Source: an uncultured Pelagibacteraceae bacterium (lineage in GTDB: Bacteria > Pseudomonadota > Alphaproteobacteria > Pelagibacterales > Pelagibacteraceae). From it: a stretch of DNA of 39,619 nucleotides. Positions within the stretch are counted from its first letter, which is position 1. Each line of letters starts with the position of its first letter. The DNA is taken from positions 1 to 39,619 of the forward strand of contig CABYJT010000004.1 of NCBI GenBank assembly GCA_902519455.1. The letters are read 5' to 3'. The notes beneath the pieces were generated by a model that saw only the letters and a list, made by a program, of their open reading frames with translations, had not been told where the DNA came from and did not search any database. Position numbers and translations under genes: made by a program. Shown piece after piece: positions 17,517 through 26,863 of this stretch.

Positions 17517-18602
17517 TTATTTTAGGTCTAAAGCTCGAGCATCATGACTGTTCCAGCCGATATTAATTTCATTGCCAAGTTTTATATCTAAGTTTTGAGA
17601 ACTGTTTGGAACTTTCAATATAAATTCTGAATTGCCAAGTAAATTTAATCTAACTCTAGTGTGATCCCCATGATAAATGACCTCTTCGATTTTTCCTTTT
17701 TGATTGTTATCCATTTTATCTTTAGGATTAATTAATGCTCTCTCAGGTCTAATTGATACAGTAGTTTTTTCACCAACAGATTTTACTGAAATCGGATTAG
17801 CAATTATTTCACCCTTTTCTAATTTCACTCTACATGTTCCACTTGAAATTTCAGAAACCTCTCCACCGAAGGTATTATTTTCTCCAATAAATTCTGCAAC
17901 AAAGGAATTCACAGGTTCTTCATATAACTTATCAGGACTTGATAGTTGTTGAACTTTACCATCATTAAATACCGCGATTCTGTTTGACATAGTTAAAGCT
18001 TCGCCTTGATCATGAGTTACATAAACTACTGTTACACCAATACTTTCATGAATGTGTTTAATTTCGTACTGCATACTTTCTCTTAAATTTTTATCTAAGG
18101 CACCTAAAGGCTCATCCATTAATACAACAGATGGATCGAAAACTAATGCTCTTGCAACTGCTACTCTTTGTTGTTGACCTCCTGACAGCTGACCTGGCAT
18201 TCTGTTTGCAAATCCACCGAGTGAAACCATTGATAAAGCTTTATCTACTTTTTTTTCTATATCCACTTGAGACATTTTTCTTACTTTTAATGGAAATGCT
18301 AAATTTTCAAAAACTGTCATATGAGGAAACAGAGCATAATTCTGAAAAACCATTCCAATACCTCTTTTGTGAGGAGGGATATTTGAAATTGGATTTTTAT
18401 CTAAATAAATCTCTCCATTAGTTGGAGTTTCAAAACCTGCTAACATCATTAAGCATGTAGTTTTTCCTGAACCAGAGGGTCCGAGCATTGTTACGAATTC
18501 ACCTTCTTTGATATCTAAATTTAAATCTTTAACTACTAATACTTTTCCATCGTAGCTTTTGTCGACTTTATCAAATTTTACGAAATCTTCTTTTTTTGAC
18601 AT
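17517..18602 (-). CDS. Spermidine/putrescine-type ABC transporter ATP-binding protein (PotA type)
   Basis: 361 aa with GPSGSGKTTCLMMLAGFETPTNGEIYLD, LSGGQQQRVAVARAL, MDEPLGALDKNLRESMQ, and a C-terminal TOBE-like domain. Confidence 0.95.
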   Translation of the reverse strand: MSKKEDFVKFDKVDKSYDGKVLVVKDLNLDIKEGEFVTMLGPSGSGKTTCLMMLAGFETPTNGEIYLDKNPISNIPPHKRGIGMVFQNYALFPHMTVFENLAFPLKVRKMSQVDIEKKVDKALSMVSLGGFANRMPGQLSGGQQQRVAVARALVFDPSVVLMDEPLGALDKNLRESMQYEIKHIHESIGVTVVYVTHDQGEALTMSNRIAVFNDGKVQQLSSPDKLYEEPVNSFVAEFIGENNTFGGEVSEISSGTCRVKLEKGEIIANPISVKSVGEKTTVSIRPERALINPKDKMDNNQKGKIEEVIYHGDHTRVRLNLLGNSEFILKVPNSSQNLDIKLGNEINIGWNSHDARALDLK

Positions 18603-18647
18603 AAGGTAGTTTTTAAAACATTTAGTGAAGTTGTTTGCAACACTTAA

Positions 18648-19817
18648 TTAGCTCTTAATATGTAACTCTTTTGAAAAATTACAAAATAGTTCACACCCTT
18701 TATCTGTGACTCTTATAGCTTCAGATGCTTCAACTCCCCAGTCACCAAATTGCATTACAGCTATCATATGAAAACACGCATTCGGTACTAGTTCAGTCAT
18801 TTCTCCTTTATATATGTTAAGAGTATGCTCGCCCCAATCTGGTGGGTAACCTATTCCAATTGAATAACCAGTTCTTGATTTTTTCTCTATTCCATATTTA
18901 TCTAAAATACCCCAAAAAGCTTGAGCTACATCATTTGCAGTATTCCCAGGTTTTGTAGCATCTATTCCAGCTTGTAAAGCCTCGATAGTCTTGTTCATTG
19001 TGTCTATTTTTAATTGATCAGGTTTTCCAAGTAAGACTGTTCTAGCCATTGGCGCATGATATCTTTTATAAACTCCAGACAACTCAACAATAGTCGCCTC
19101 ACCTTCAACAAACTTATCTTGAGTTGCTGTTAAATGAGATGCGGATGTTCCTTTTCCTGTTGGTAAGAGTGTAGCGATACTAGAATATTCTCCACCAAAC
19201 TCTGGTGTCCCATAAAATAAAGTTTTTTGTATCTCTCCAACTGCATCGCATTGTCTGACACCCGGTTTAATTACTTCCATTGCAGTCTTCATTCCTTTTT
19301 CTGAAATTAGTGCGGCAGTTTTCATATAATTAATTTCTGCATCAGATTTTGCAAATCTTGCCCAGTTAACTAATCTCTCTGAGTCTTTTATTTTTGCATT
19401 AGGTAAACCTTGTTTTATCTTTTCATAACAAAAAGCAGTGAAGTAATGGGTATCCATCTCAACTCCAATTGAAAGCTTATCCCAATTTCTATCTTTAATG
19501 ATCTGTACTAAATAATCGTAAGGGTGTTTTGGCCATGTATGAATATAATTTTCATCATACACAATTATATTTTCATCTTTGAGATATGTTTTTATGTACG
19601 CACCTCCTGAATCTTGAGCTCTTACAAAACATAAAGGTTCATCAGCGTTAACATGAACAATTGCACACTGAGCATAATAAAAAGACCATGCATCATAACC
19701 AGTTAAATAATTCATATTATTTGTGTCGTGAGAAATTAATAGTTCAATACCTTTATCCTGCATCATCGACTGAACTTTTTTTAATCTTTCTTTATATTCG
19801 TCTTTAGTAAATGACAT
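18648..19817 (-). CDS. M24-family hydrolase resembling ectoine hydrolase (EutD/DoeA)
   Basis: 389 aa with GYDAWSFYYAQCAIVHVNADEPLCFVRAQDSGGAYIKTYL, RHPYDYL-like HPYDYLVQ, TIVELSGVYKRYHAPMARTVLLG, and VEASEAIRVTDKG. The canonical M24 Asp ligands are substituted. It neighbours an EutA-like gene. Confidence 0.82.
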   Translation of the reverse strand: MSFTKDEYKERLKKVQSMMQDKGIELLISHDTNNMNYLTGYDAWSFYYAQCAIVHVNADEPLCFVRAQDSGGAYIKTYLKDENIIVYDENYIHTWPKHPYDYLVQIIKDRNWDKLSIGVEMDTHYFTAFCYEKIKQGLPNAKIKDSERLVNWARFAKSDAEINYMKTAALISEKGMKTAMEVIKPGVRQCDAVGEIQKTLFYGTPEFGGEYSSIATLLPTGKGTSASHLTATQDKFVEGEATIVELSGVYKRYHAPMARTVLLGKPDQLKIDTMNKTIEALQAGIDATKPGNTANDVAQAFWGILDKYGIEKKSRTGYSIGIGYPPDWGEHTLNIYKGEMTELVPNACFHMIAVMQFGDWGVEASEAIRVTDKGCELFCNFSKELHIKS

Positions 19818-19823
19818 AAATTT

Positions 19824-20564
19824 CTATCTGAATAATTTACCAAAACCTTCGACGAGGTTATTTTTATTTATTTGGACAAGAGTATCCCAAATTAATGCCT
19901 GATTGCTTGATAAAACAATCGTATTAAGTTTTTTTTCAAGTTTATCGATTATTGGTAATACGGGAAGAGCTGTACAAGATACAAATAATGCGTCTGCTCC
20001 ATTTAAATCTATTTTAGACAAGACATCATACAAATAATTTTGGTCTACTTTACCTATGTCGTAATCTGCCTCTATATCAAAGTATGAATTGGATGTTATT
20101 TCAAATCCCTCTGACTTAAAATATCCCATAACCTCATCATTAAGTTTTTTACTGTAGGGAGTAAATAGCGAAAGTTTTTTAATATTTAACTTTTTTAATG
20201 CTTTTATTGCAGCTGTACTTGGTGTTGTAACCTGGGCCATTGGTTTTGCTGCTTTTACCTTTTGCTTAATGGAGTTATAACCTGCTGCAATAGTTCCAGA
20301 AGTACATCCGTAGACTACGCAATCAATATCTTGATCTGGTAAAATATCTTTTGTTACACTGGTTACTTTATCTGACATTTTGATCAGATTTTCTTTGGTT
20401 AAAGGATTATAACACTCTATTCTATTAACAAAAAAATCAATTTCTCTATCCTTAATTACATTTATAAAATCTCTTTCAATCATAAAATCACTTGCAAGAG
20501 CAATAAGGCCAACTCGTGGATTTGATTTACTTATGTATTTAGGTTCTATTTTTGTTGAATTCAT
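19824..20564 (-). CDS. Asp/Glu racemase / maleate isomerase-like protein (EutA-like)
   Basis: 246 aa with VVYGCTSGTIAAG and DALFVSCTALPVLPIIDKLE (the two Cys motifs of the superfamily). Adjacent to the EutD-like gene. Confidence 0.82.
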   Translation of the reverse strand: MNSTKIEPKYISKSNPRVGLIALASDFMIERDFINVIKDREIDFFVNRIECYNPLTKENLIKMSDKVTSVTKDILPDQDIDCVVYGCTSGTIAAGYNSIKQKVKAAKPMAQVTTPSTAAIKALKKLNIKKLSLFTPYSKKLNDEVMGYFKSEGFEITSNSYFDIEADYDIGKVDQNYLYDVLSKIDLNGADALFVSCTALPVLPIIDKLEKKLNTIVLSSNQALIWDTLVQINKNNLVEGFGKLFR

Positions 20565-20624
20565 ATTTTAAAAGAGTGAATATATCATAAGTTCTTGAAT
20601 AATCATTAATATTAAATGAATTGA

Positions 20625-21488
20625 ATGAATTTTAAAGATACTCTAGTTGCATCACTTGTTCCTATCTTTTTAGGTTTTGGTTTTGTAATTGCCAAACCTG
20701 CTTTTGAGTCTTTTCCTCCAATACTTCTAATGGGATTAAGATTTATTTTTGCTGCTTCTATTTTAATTTGGTGGTTTCCTATCCCAAAAGGTTTTTTAAA
20801 AAAAATTTTTATAGCTTCATTTATAGCAAACACCTTGCAATACAGTATTACCTATACTGGTTTAAATTTTATTGATGCATCTGCAGCAGTATTATTAGTA
20901 CAAACAGAAGTTCCATTTGGAGTAATATTTGCTTTTTTCATGTTGAAAGAGAAACCAACTATAAGAGCTTTGATTGGGATAGGAATTGCATTTGTAGGAG
21001 TTTATATTTTAACTGGCTCACCTAATTTAGATGGAAAAATATTTGGAATCGCTCTTACAATTTTAGGTTCAGCAATATGGGCACTTGGCCAAGTAATTGT
21101 TAAACCTTTGAGTAAAGAAATTAATCCTTTAGCTTTAGTTGCGTGGCTTGCATTATTTTCTGGACCCACTTTAATTTTAATTTCTGCGGTAATTGAAGGT
21201 GATACCATATCATATTTATCAACTGCTAAATTTAATCATTGGTTAATAGCATTTTACATTGGATTTATTATGCAACCTATAACTTATGGCTGCTTTTATT
21301 ATGTTCTAAAAAATAATCCATTATATAAAGTTTTACCCATAGTGACTATGGGTATACCACCCACTGGATTGCTTGCAGCAATATTTTTATTAGGCGAAAA
21401 GCCAACATCTGAATTATTTATTGGAGGAGTAATAATAATATTTGGTGTCATAATGATATTATATAAAAAGAAAGAGGAGGTAAATTAA
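20625..21488 (+). CDS. EamA-family (DMT superfamily) transporter
   Basis: 287 aa with about 10 TM segments; FVIAKPAFESFPPILLMGLRFIFAA and a duplicated EamA domain. Confidence 0.9.
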   Translation: MNFKDTLVASLVPIFLGFGFVIAKPAFESFPPILLMGLRFIFAASILIWWFPIPKGFLKKIFIASFIANTLQYSITYTGLNFIDASAAVLLVQTEVPFGVIFAFFMLKEKPTIRALIGIGIAFVGVYILTGSPNLDGKIFGIALTILGSAIWALGQVIVKPLSKEINPLALVAWLALFSGPTLILISAVIEGDTISYLSTAKFNHWLIAFYIGFIMQPITYGCFYYVLKNNPLYKVLPIVTMGIPPTGLLAAIFLLGEKPTSELFIGGVIIIFGVIMILYKKKEEVN

Positions 21489-22429
21489 TGAATGTAGGAT
21501 TTATTGGCTTGGGAAATGTTGGAGGAAAACTAGCTGGGAGTTTATTGAGGAATAAATTTAATTTAACAGTTAGAGATTTAGATAAAAATTTAACAAAACA
21601 GTTTAAAGACACTGGTGCTAAAATTGCAAACTCTGCTAAAGAGCTGGCTGAGGAAGTTGATTTAATAATAACTTGTCTTCCTTCTCCTAAAATTTGTGCA
21701 GAGGTTATGGAAGGAAAAGATGGAATATTGGAAGGTCTTTCTGAAAATAAAATTTGGCTAGAAATGAGCACTACAGATGAGGCAGAGGTTAAAAGAATTG
21801 GACAGAAAGTTATTGAAAAAAAAGCTATACCATTAGATGGTCCAGTAAGCGGTGGATGCCATAGAGCAGCGTCAGGAAATATAGCAATATTTGTTGGTGG
21901 AGAAAGGGAGGCATTTGAAAAGATTTTACCTGCTTTAACTGTAATGGGACGAAAAATATTACATACAGGAGTATTAGGTACTGCTTCAGTATTGAAAGTA
22001 ATTACAAATTATTTAGCGTCTGCACATTTGGTTGCCCTTGGGGAGGCATGGACAGTAGCCAAAAAGTCAAAACTAGATCTTGCAAAAACTTACAAGGGAA
22101 TTGCAGTTTCTTCGGGTAATTCATTTGTTCATGAAACTGAGAGCCAAGTTATATTAAATGGTTCTTACAATATTAACTTTACTATGGATCTTGTTTTAAA
22201 GGATACAGGTCTGTTTGATGAACTCGCAAAAAAATTAAATGCACCTTTAGAAATTTCTCCAAAAATTGTTGAAATATTTAAGGATGGTCAAAAAAAATAT
22301 GGATCAAGAGCTTGGTCCTCGATGATAGTAAAAAGAATGGAAGACTTAAATAAAATTAATTTTAGAGCTGAAGGTTTTCCTGATGAGTTAATTGACAATG
22401 AGTCTGAAGAAAAAGGTTATGAAATTTAA
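21488..22429 (+). CDS. NAD(P)-dependent beta-hydroxyacid dehydrogenase (3-hydroxyisobutyrate dehydrogenase family)
   Basis: 313 aa with MNVGFIGLGNVGGKLAGSLL, DGPVSGGCHRAASGNIAIFVGG, and KVITNYLASAHLVALGEAW. Confidence 0.93.
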   Translation: MNVGFIGLGNVGGKLAGSLLRNKFNLTVRDLDKNLTKQFKDTGAKIANSAKELAEEVDLIITCLPSPKICAEVMEGKDGILEGLSENKIWLEMSTTDEAEVKRIGQKVIEKKAIPLDGPVSGGCHRAASGNIAIFVGGEREAFEKILPALTVMGRKILHTGVLGTASVLKVITNYLASAHLVALGEAWTVAKKSKLDLAKTYKGIAVSSGNSFVHETESQVILNGSYNINFTMDLVLKDTGLFDELAKKLNAPLEISPKIVEIFKDGQKKYGSRAWSSMIVKRMEDLNKINFRAEGFPDELIDNESEEKGYEI

Positions 22430-22450
22430 ATTTTATGCTACAATAAATTT

Positions 22451-23881
22451 ATGATTGAAAAGAAAAATTTTTATATAAATGGAAAGTGGGTTTCTCCAGC
22501 TAAACCAAATGACTTTGAAGTAATTAATCCCTCAACTGAGGAAGCTTTTGCAATAATATCTTTGGGCTCTGCTGAAGATGCAGATAAAGCAATAAATGCC
22601 GCCAAGATCGCATTTGAGACTTGGAGAGAAACTACAAAGGAAGAAAGGTTAGCTTTACTTGAAAAGTTTGATGAAATTTATAATAGAAGATGGGATGAAA
22701 TGGTTGAGGCTCAATCTAAAGAAATGGGCGCCCCACTAGATTTTGCTTCCGAAACTCACACTAAAATGGGTGCAGATATTTGTAGAAATAACATTGAAAT
22801 TTTAAAAAATTTTAATTTTGAACATCAATTTGATCCTAAATCTAATAATCATATTAGATATGAACCAATTGGAGTTTGCGGATTAATAACCCCCTGGAAT
22901 TTTCCTATGAACCAAATCGTATTAAAGGTTATTCCTGCTTTAGCTGCTGGATGTACAATGATTTTAAAACCATCTGAAATTGCTCCAGTATCAGCAGTAT
23001 TGTTTGCTGAAATGATTGACGAGGCTGGCTTTCCTGCTGGAGTTTTTAATTTAGTGAATGGAAATGGAGAAGTTGTTGGAAATCATATTTCTGGTCATGC
23101 TGACATTGATATGGTCTCGTTCACAGGATCAACAAGAGCTGGAAAACTAATTCAGAAAAATGCAGCTGATACTATAAAAAAAGTAACTCTTGAATTGGGT
23201 GGTAAAGGTGGAAATATAGTTTTTGCAGATTCATATCCTAATGCTGTTAGAGATGGTGTAAGAAATATAATGAGTAACTCTGGACAATCATGTGATGCTC
23301 CAACAAGAATGTTGGTTGAAAAGCCAATTTATGAAAGAGCTGTTAAAGAAGCTGTTGATGAAGCAAATAAAATTAAAGTTGATCTGGCTTCTAAAAAAGG
23401 AAATCATATTGGACCTTTAGTTTCAAAAGTACAATATGATAAAGTTGTAAATCTTATCAATGAGGGAATAAAAGAAGGCGCAACATTAGCTGCAGGTGGA
23501 CCAGATTTGCCAAATGGACTTAACAAAGGTTATTTTGTTAAACCAACAATTTTTTCAGATGTAAATAATGACATGAAAATTGCAAGAACTGAAATTTTTG
23601 GACCTGTGCTTTCAATTATACCATTTGAAACTGAAGAAGAAGCAATAGCAATTACAAATGATACATCTTATGGACTAGGTAATTATCTACAAACTGAAGA
23701 TAAAGAAAAAGCCAAAAGAGTTGCTAGAAAAGTTAGAGCTGGAACGGTTTATATCAATGGTCAAGCCACAGATACTGGAATGCCGTTTGGTGGTTACAAA
23801 CAATCTGGTAATGGTCGTGAAGGTGGTGTCTGGGGTTTCACTGAATTTTTAGAAGTAAAAGCAATTACCGGTTGGAATTAA
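22451..23881 (+). CDS. Aldehyde dehydrogenase family protein
   Basis: 476 aa with PWNFPMNQIVLKVIPALAAGCTMILKPSE, VTLELGGKGGNIVFADS, NSGQSCDAPTRMLVE (active Cys), and EIFGPVLSIIPF. Confidence 0.96.
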   Translation: MIEKKNFYINGKWVSPAKPNDFEVINPSTEEAFAIISLGSAEDADKAINAAKIAFETWRETTKEERLALLEKFDEIYNRRWDEMVEAQSKEMGAPLDFASETHTKMGADICRNNIEILKNFNFEHQFDPKSNNHIRYEPIGVCGLITPWNFPMNQIVLKVIPALAAGCTMILKPSEIAPVSAVLFAEMIDEAGFPAGVFNLVNGNGEVVGNHISGHADIDMVSFTGSTRAGKLIQKNAADTIKKVTLELGGKGGNIVFADSYPNAVRDGVRNIMSNSGQSCDAPTRMLVEKPIYERAVKEAVDEANKIKVDLASKKGNHIGPLVSKVQYDKVVNLINEGIKEGATLAAGGPDLPNGLNKGYFVKPTIFSDVNNDMKIARTEIFGPVLSIIPFETEEEAIAITNDTSYGLGNYLQTEDKEKAKRVARKVRAGTVYINGQATDTGMPFGGYKQSGNGREGGVWGFTEFLEVKAITGWN

Positions 23882-23925
23882 GAGTTTAAATAACTTATAA
23901 TCAGAATTAGTTAATAGAGGTTTAT

Positions 23926-24312
23926 ATGATTGGTTATGTGATGGTAGGTACTAATAATTTGAATGATGCTATTACATTTTACGACAAAGTTTTAGAAGTA
24001 ATTGGTTTAGATAGAAACGAGACAATTGAAGATGATTATGCTGCATATGGAGCAAAAGGTACCAAAGATATTGAGTTTTACGTCACTAAACCTTTCAATA
24101 AAAAAGATGCTACCTTTGGAAATGGAACACAAATCACATTTTTAACTTCATCAAGATCTCATGTTGATAAATTTCATGAGGTTGGTTTAAAAGCTGGAGG
24201 AACTAGTGAGGGACCTGGTGGCGAAAGACCAGAAGGCTCAGGAGTTTATTATTCGTATCTTCGTGATTTAGATGGAAATAAAATTTGTGCATTTACAAAT
24301 AGTAAAGAATAA
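23926..24312 (+). CDS. VOC/glyoxalase-family protein
   Basis: 128 aa with MVGTNNLNDAITFYDKVLEVIGL, YYSYLRDLDGNKICAF. Confidence 0.9.
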   Translation: MIGYVMVGTNNLNDAITFYDKVLEVIGLDRNETIEDDYAAYGAKGTKDIEFYVTKPFNKKDATFGNGTQITFLTSSRSHVDKFHEVGLKAGGTSEGPGGERPEGSGVYYSYLRDLDGNKICAFTNSKE

Positions 24313-24317
24313 AATTT

Positions 24318-25232
24318 ATGTCATACGACCCAATCAAGGCAAAATTAGAAAACAATAAAATCATTATTTTAGATGGAGGTATGGGCGCAGAACTAGAAAA
24401 AAATGGTGCTGAGATGGATAAGCATATGTGGTGTGGGAAGTGTTCTGTTGATCATCCTGAATTAGTTAGAAAAGTGCATGAGGATTATATAAATGCTGGA
24501 GCCGATGTAATTACGACTAATACTTATAGTACTACTCCTATATCAATGAGACAATATGGTTATGAAGACTCTATAGAAAAATTCAATCAAAAAAGTGTTA
24601 AGGTTGCAAGAGAAGCAATTGAAAATACTAACAACAAAACTGCATTAGCTGGAAGTGTATCAACTTTTGGAAACTTTTATAAACTTGGTATCAAAGCAAT
24701 GATACCTGGTTTTCATGAACAACTAAAAATTTTATCTGAAGCTGGAGTAGACTTAATTATTTTAGAGGCTATGTCCTCACAAGCTGACATAGTTGAAACT
24801 ATGTTAAATTGTTCAACAAAAGTAAATATACCAGTTTGGTTATCTGTATCATGCGTAATGGATGATCGAAAAAATATAATGCTTGGATATAATGATACAA
24901 TTGACTCTGATACACATGTCTATGAAAACTTTGAGACATCCATAAATAATTTTAAAAAATTACACAGTGGTCCAATATTGGTTGCTCATTCAGATATAAA
25001 TATTACAGGAAAAGCAATTGAAACCGCAAAGAAGAATTATGAAGGAATAGTTGGAGCATATCCAAATAAAGGTTATTATGAAAAACCACACTGGCGATTT
25101 GTAGATGATATGACGCCAGCCGGATATTTAAATGAAGTTAGGTCATGGATTAAAAATGGAGCTCAGATTATTGGTGGTTGTTGTGGGATCGGAGTAGAGG
25201 AAATAAAAGCAATTTCAATTTTAAAAAACTAA
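24318..25232 (+). CDS. Homocysteine S-methyltransferase family protein (MmuM/BHMT-like), copy 1
   Basis: 304 aa with ILDGGMGAELEKNGAEM, AGADVITTNTYSTT, IIGGCCGIGVEEI. The upstream Cys position reads LVAHSDI (see findings). Confidence 0.88.
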   Translation: MSYDPIKAKLENNKIIILDGGMGAELEKNGAEMDKHMWCGKCSVDHPELVRKVHEDYINAGADVITTNTYSTTPISMRQYGYEDSIEKFNQKSVKVAREAIENTNNKTALAGSVSTFGNFYKLGIKAMIPGFHEQLKILSEAGVDLIILEAMSSQADIVETMLNCSTKVNIPVWLSVSCVMDDRKNIMLGYNDTIDSDTHVYENFETSINNFKKLHSGPILVAHSDINITGKAIETAKKNYEGIVGAYPNKGYYEKPHWRFVDDMTPAGYLNEVRSWIKNGAQIIGGCCGIGVEEIKAISILKN

Positions 25233-25249
25233 AGTATATATTAAATATT

Positions 25250-25702
25250 ATGAGAACATTTATTGGCGGTATTGGCTGTTTTTGGGACGAAAAAAAGTAT
25301 GAGGGCATCAAAGGTATAATATCTACAGAATGCGGTTACTGTGGTGGAGATGAGCCAAACGTTACATACAAGGCAGTTTGTGGTGGAGATACAGGACATA
25401 TAGAAGTGGTCAAAGTTGAGTATGACGATAAAGAAAAGTCATACGAGGACATGGTCAATTTATTTTTTGAATTACACGACTCAACTCAAGTAAATCGACA
25501 GGGTACATATGTGGGAATTCAATACCGTTCAGAAATTTTTTATAAAACAGATGAAGAAAGACAGATTGCAGAAAAAGTTCTAAACGAAGTTAACAGTAAA
25601 TTAGATGGAAAAGTTTCAACTAAGGTATCAAAAGAAAAAAATTATTGTAAAGCAGAAGCTTATCATCAAAAATACGAACAAAAAAAATCATTAAAATATT
25701 GA
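25250..25702 (+). CDS. Peptide methionine sulfoxide reductase A (MsrA)-like protein
   Basis: The track ORF begins at 25178, overlapping the upstream gene; the start at 25250 (MRTFIGGIGCFWDEKKYEG...) is more plausible. GCFW, TYKAVCGGDTGHIEVVKVEYD, GIQYRSEIFY, and AEAYHQKY are present. Confidence 0.87.
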   Translation: MRTFIGGIGCFWDEKKYEGIKGIISTECGYCGGDEPNVTYKAVCGGDTGHIEVVKVEYDDKEKSYEDMVNLFFELHDSTQVNRQGTYVGIQYRSEIFYKTDEERQIAEKVLNEVNSKLDGKVSTKVSKEKNYCKAEAYHQKYEQKKSLKY

Positions 25703-26862
25703 AGAAAAAAAAATTAGTCTCTGTTAGAAACCCAGAATTAACTACACTTAAAGATAATAAAGCTTCATGGAACCTTCCTAAAACAAGAAGGTTGGGTTAT
25801 AGAAATTTACATAAAATCAATAGATACAGTATTTTTTTAAGATCTGATTTAATATTAAAATTAAACTCTAAACCAAATAAAACTATCGCTAAGTTTCCTT
25901 TAGTAAAGAAGATGACTAAAAATAAATCTTTTTGTTCTTTAATTGTTGGCAACCGTCAAAATATATTATTTGAAAAATATGCTAAAGATTTTAAAAAAAA
26001 TCAGCCTCAAACAATTATGTCCATTACAAAAATGTTCGTTAATTTATTTATTGGAGAATTGGTTACGAACAGATTAATTGATCTTAATAAAAAAGTTTCT
26101 CACTATTTGCCAAAAATTGGAAGCGGATATGCAAACGCAAAGATCCAAGATGTCTTAAACATGAATGTTATAAACTCTTATACTGAAGATTATACTAAGG
26201 CATATTCATCTTCCTTTATGCATGAACCTGTTGGAGGATGGAGGCTGCCTAAAAATCTTAAAAATCATCTAAGTCAGGAAGAATATTTAAATACAATTAA
26301 AAATTCTAAAAATAAAAGTTTAATTAATAATTCTGAATATGCTTATTATAAATCTGCAAATACTGATGTGGTCGGATTATTAATTGAAAAAATTAGTGGA
26401 AGAACTTTAAGAGATTGGGTTTTATCTGCAGTTGAGGCTGCAGGATTTGAAGAAGGATTATATATTGCATCAGATAGATATGGTATGCCTTGGATGTCTG
26501 GAGGTGGTTGCTTAATAACAAGAGACTTTTTACGAATGGGATTACTTTTCGCAAGAAAAGGAATGGGTGTTGGGAATAGAAAAGTTGGATCTTCATCATT
26601 TTTAGACAAAACAATTGTTAATGTAGGACCCAAATATATGAATTTATCAAAAAACAAATATTTATATTATTCAAATTCTACAATGGTTTCAGGCAACATG
26701 ATTGGGCACTCAGGATATGGTGGTCAGTTTCTTGCAACTAATTTTAAAACTGGGAATGTAGCTGCTTTTTTTTCTGTTCTAGAAACGAAATCAGCAACAA
26801 AAGAAAGTTATAAAACTGATATGATAAACATGCTGATAGATTTAGTTAATAAAAAATATTAA
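25699..26862 (+). CDS. Serine hydrolase of the beta-lactamase fold, resembling NylB (6-aminohexanoate-oligomer hydrolase)
   Basis: 387 aa, TTG start; SITK (SxxK) motif, VLNMNVINSYTEDY, and YYKSANTDVVGLLIEKISGRTL resembling the NylB YCSANTDVLAWIVE segment as remembered. Confidence 0.82.
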   Translation: MKKKKLVSVRNPELTTLKDNKASWNLPKTRRLGYRNLHKINRYSIFLRSDLILKLNSKPNKTIAKFPLVKKMTKNKSFCSLIVGNRQNILFEKYAKDFKKNQPQTIMSITKMFVNLFIGELVTNRLIDLNKKVSHYLPKIGSGYANAKIQDVLNMNVINSYTEDYTKAYSSSFMHEPVGGWRLPKNLKNHLSQEEYLNTIKNSKNKSLINNSEYAYYKSANTDVVGLLIEKISGRTLRDWVLSAVEAAGFEEGLYIASDRYGMPWMSGGGCLITRDFLRMGLLFARKGMGVGNRKVGSSSFLDKTIVNVGPKYMNLSKNKYLYYSNSTMVSGNMIGHSGYGGQFLATNFKTGNVAAFFSVLETKSATKESYKTDMINMLIDLVNKKY

Positions 26863-26863
26863 A

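Noticed and set aside
24250-24318. Possible SAM-responsive riboswitch (SAM-V type, known from SAR11) upstream of the homocysteine methyltransferase genes
   Set aside because: Gap before copy 1 is only about 5 bp and copy 2 is packed against its neighbour, so there is no space for an aptamer.
25178-25249. Longer MsrA start given by the ORF track
   Set aside because: It overlaps the upstream methyltransferase in another frame; the MRTFIGGIGCFW start at 25250 fits MsrA proteins better.
26346-26657. Two overlapping minus ORFs within the NylB-like gene
   Set aside because: Antisense shadows; mutually overlapping frames cannot all code.
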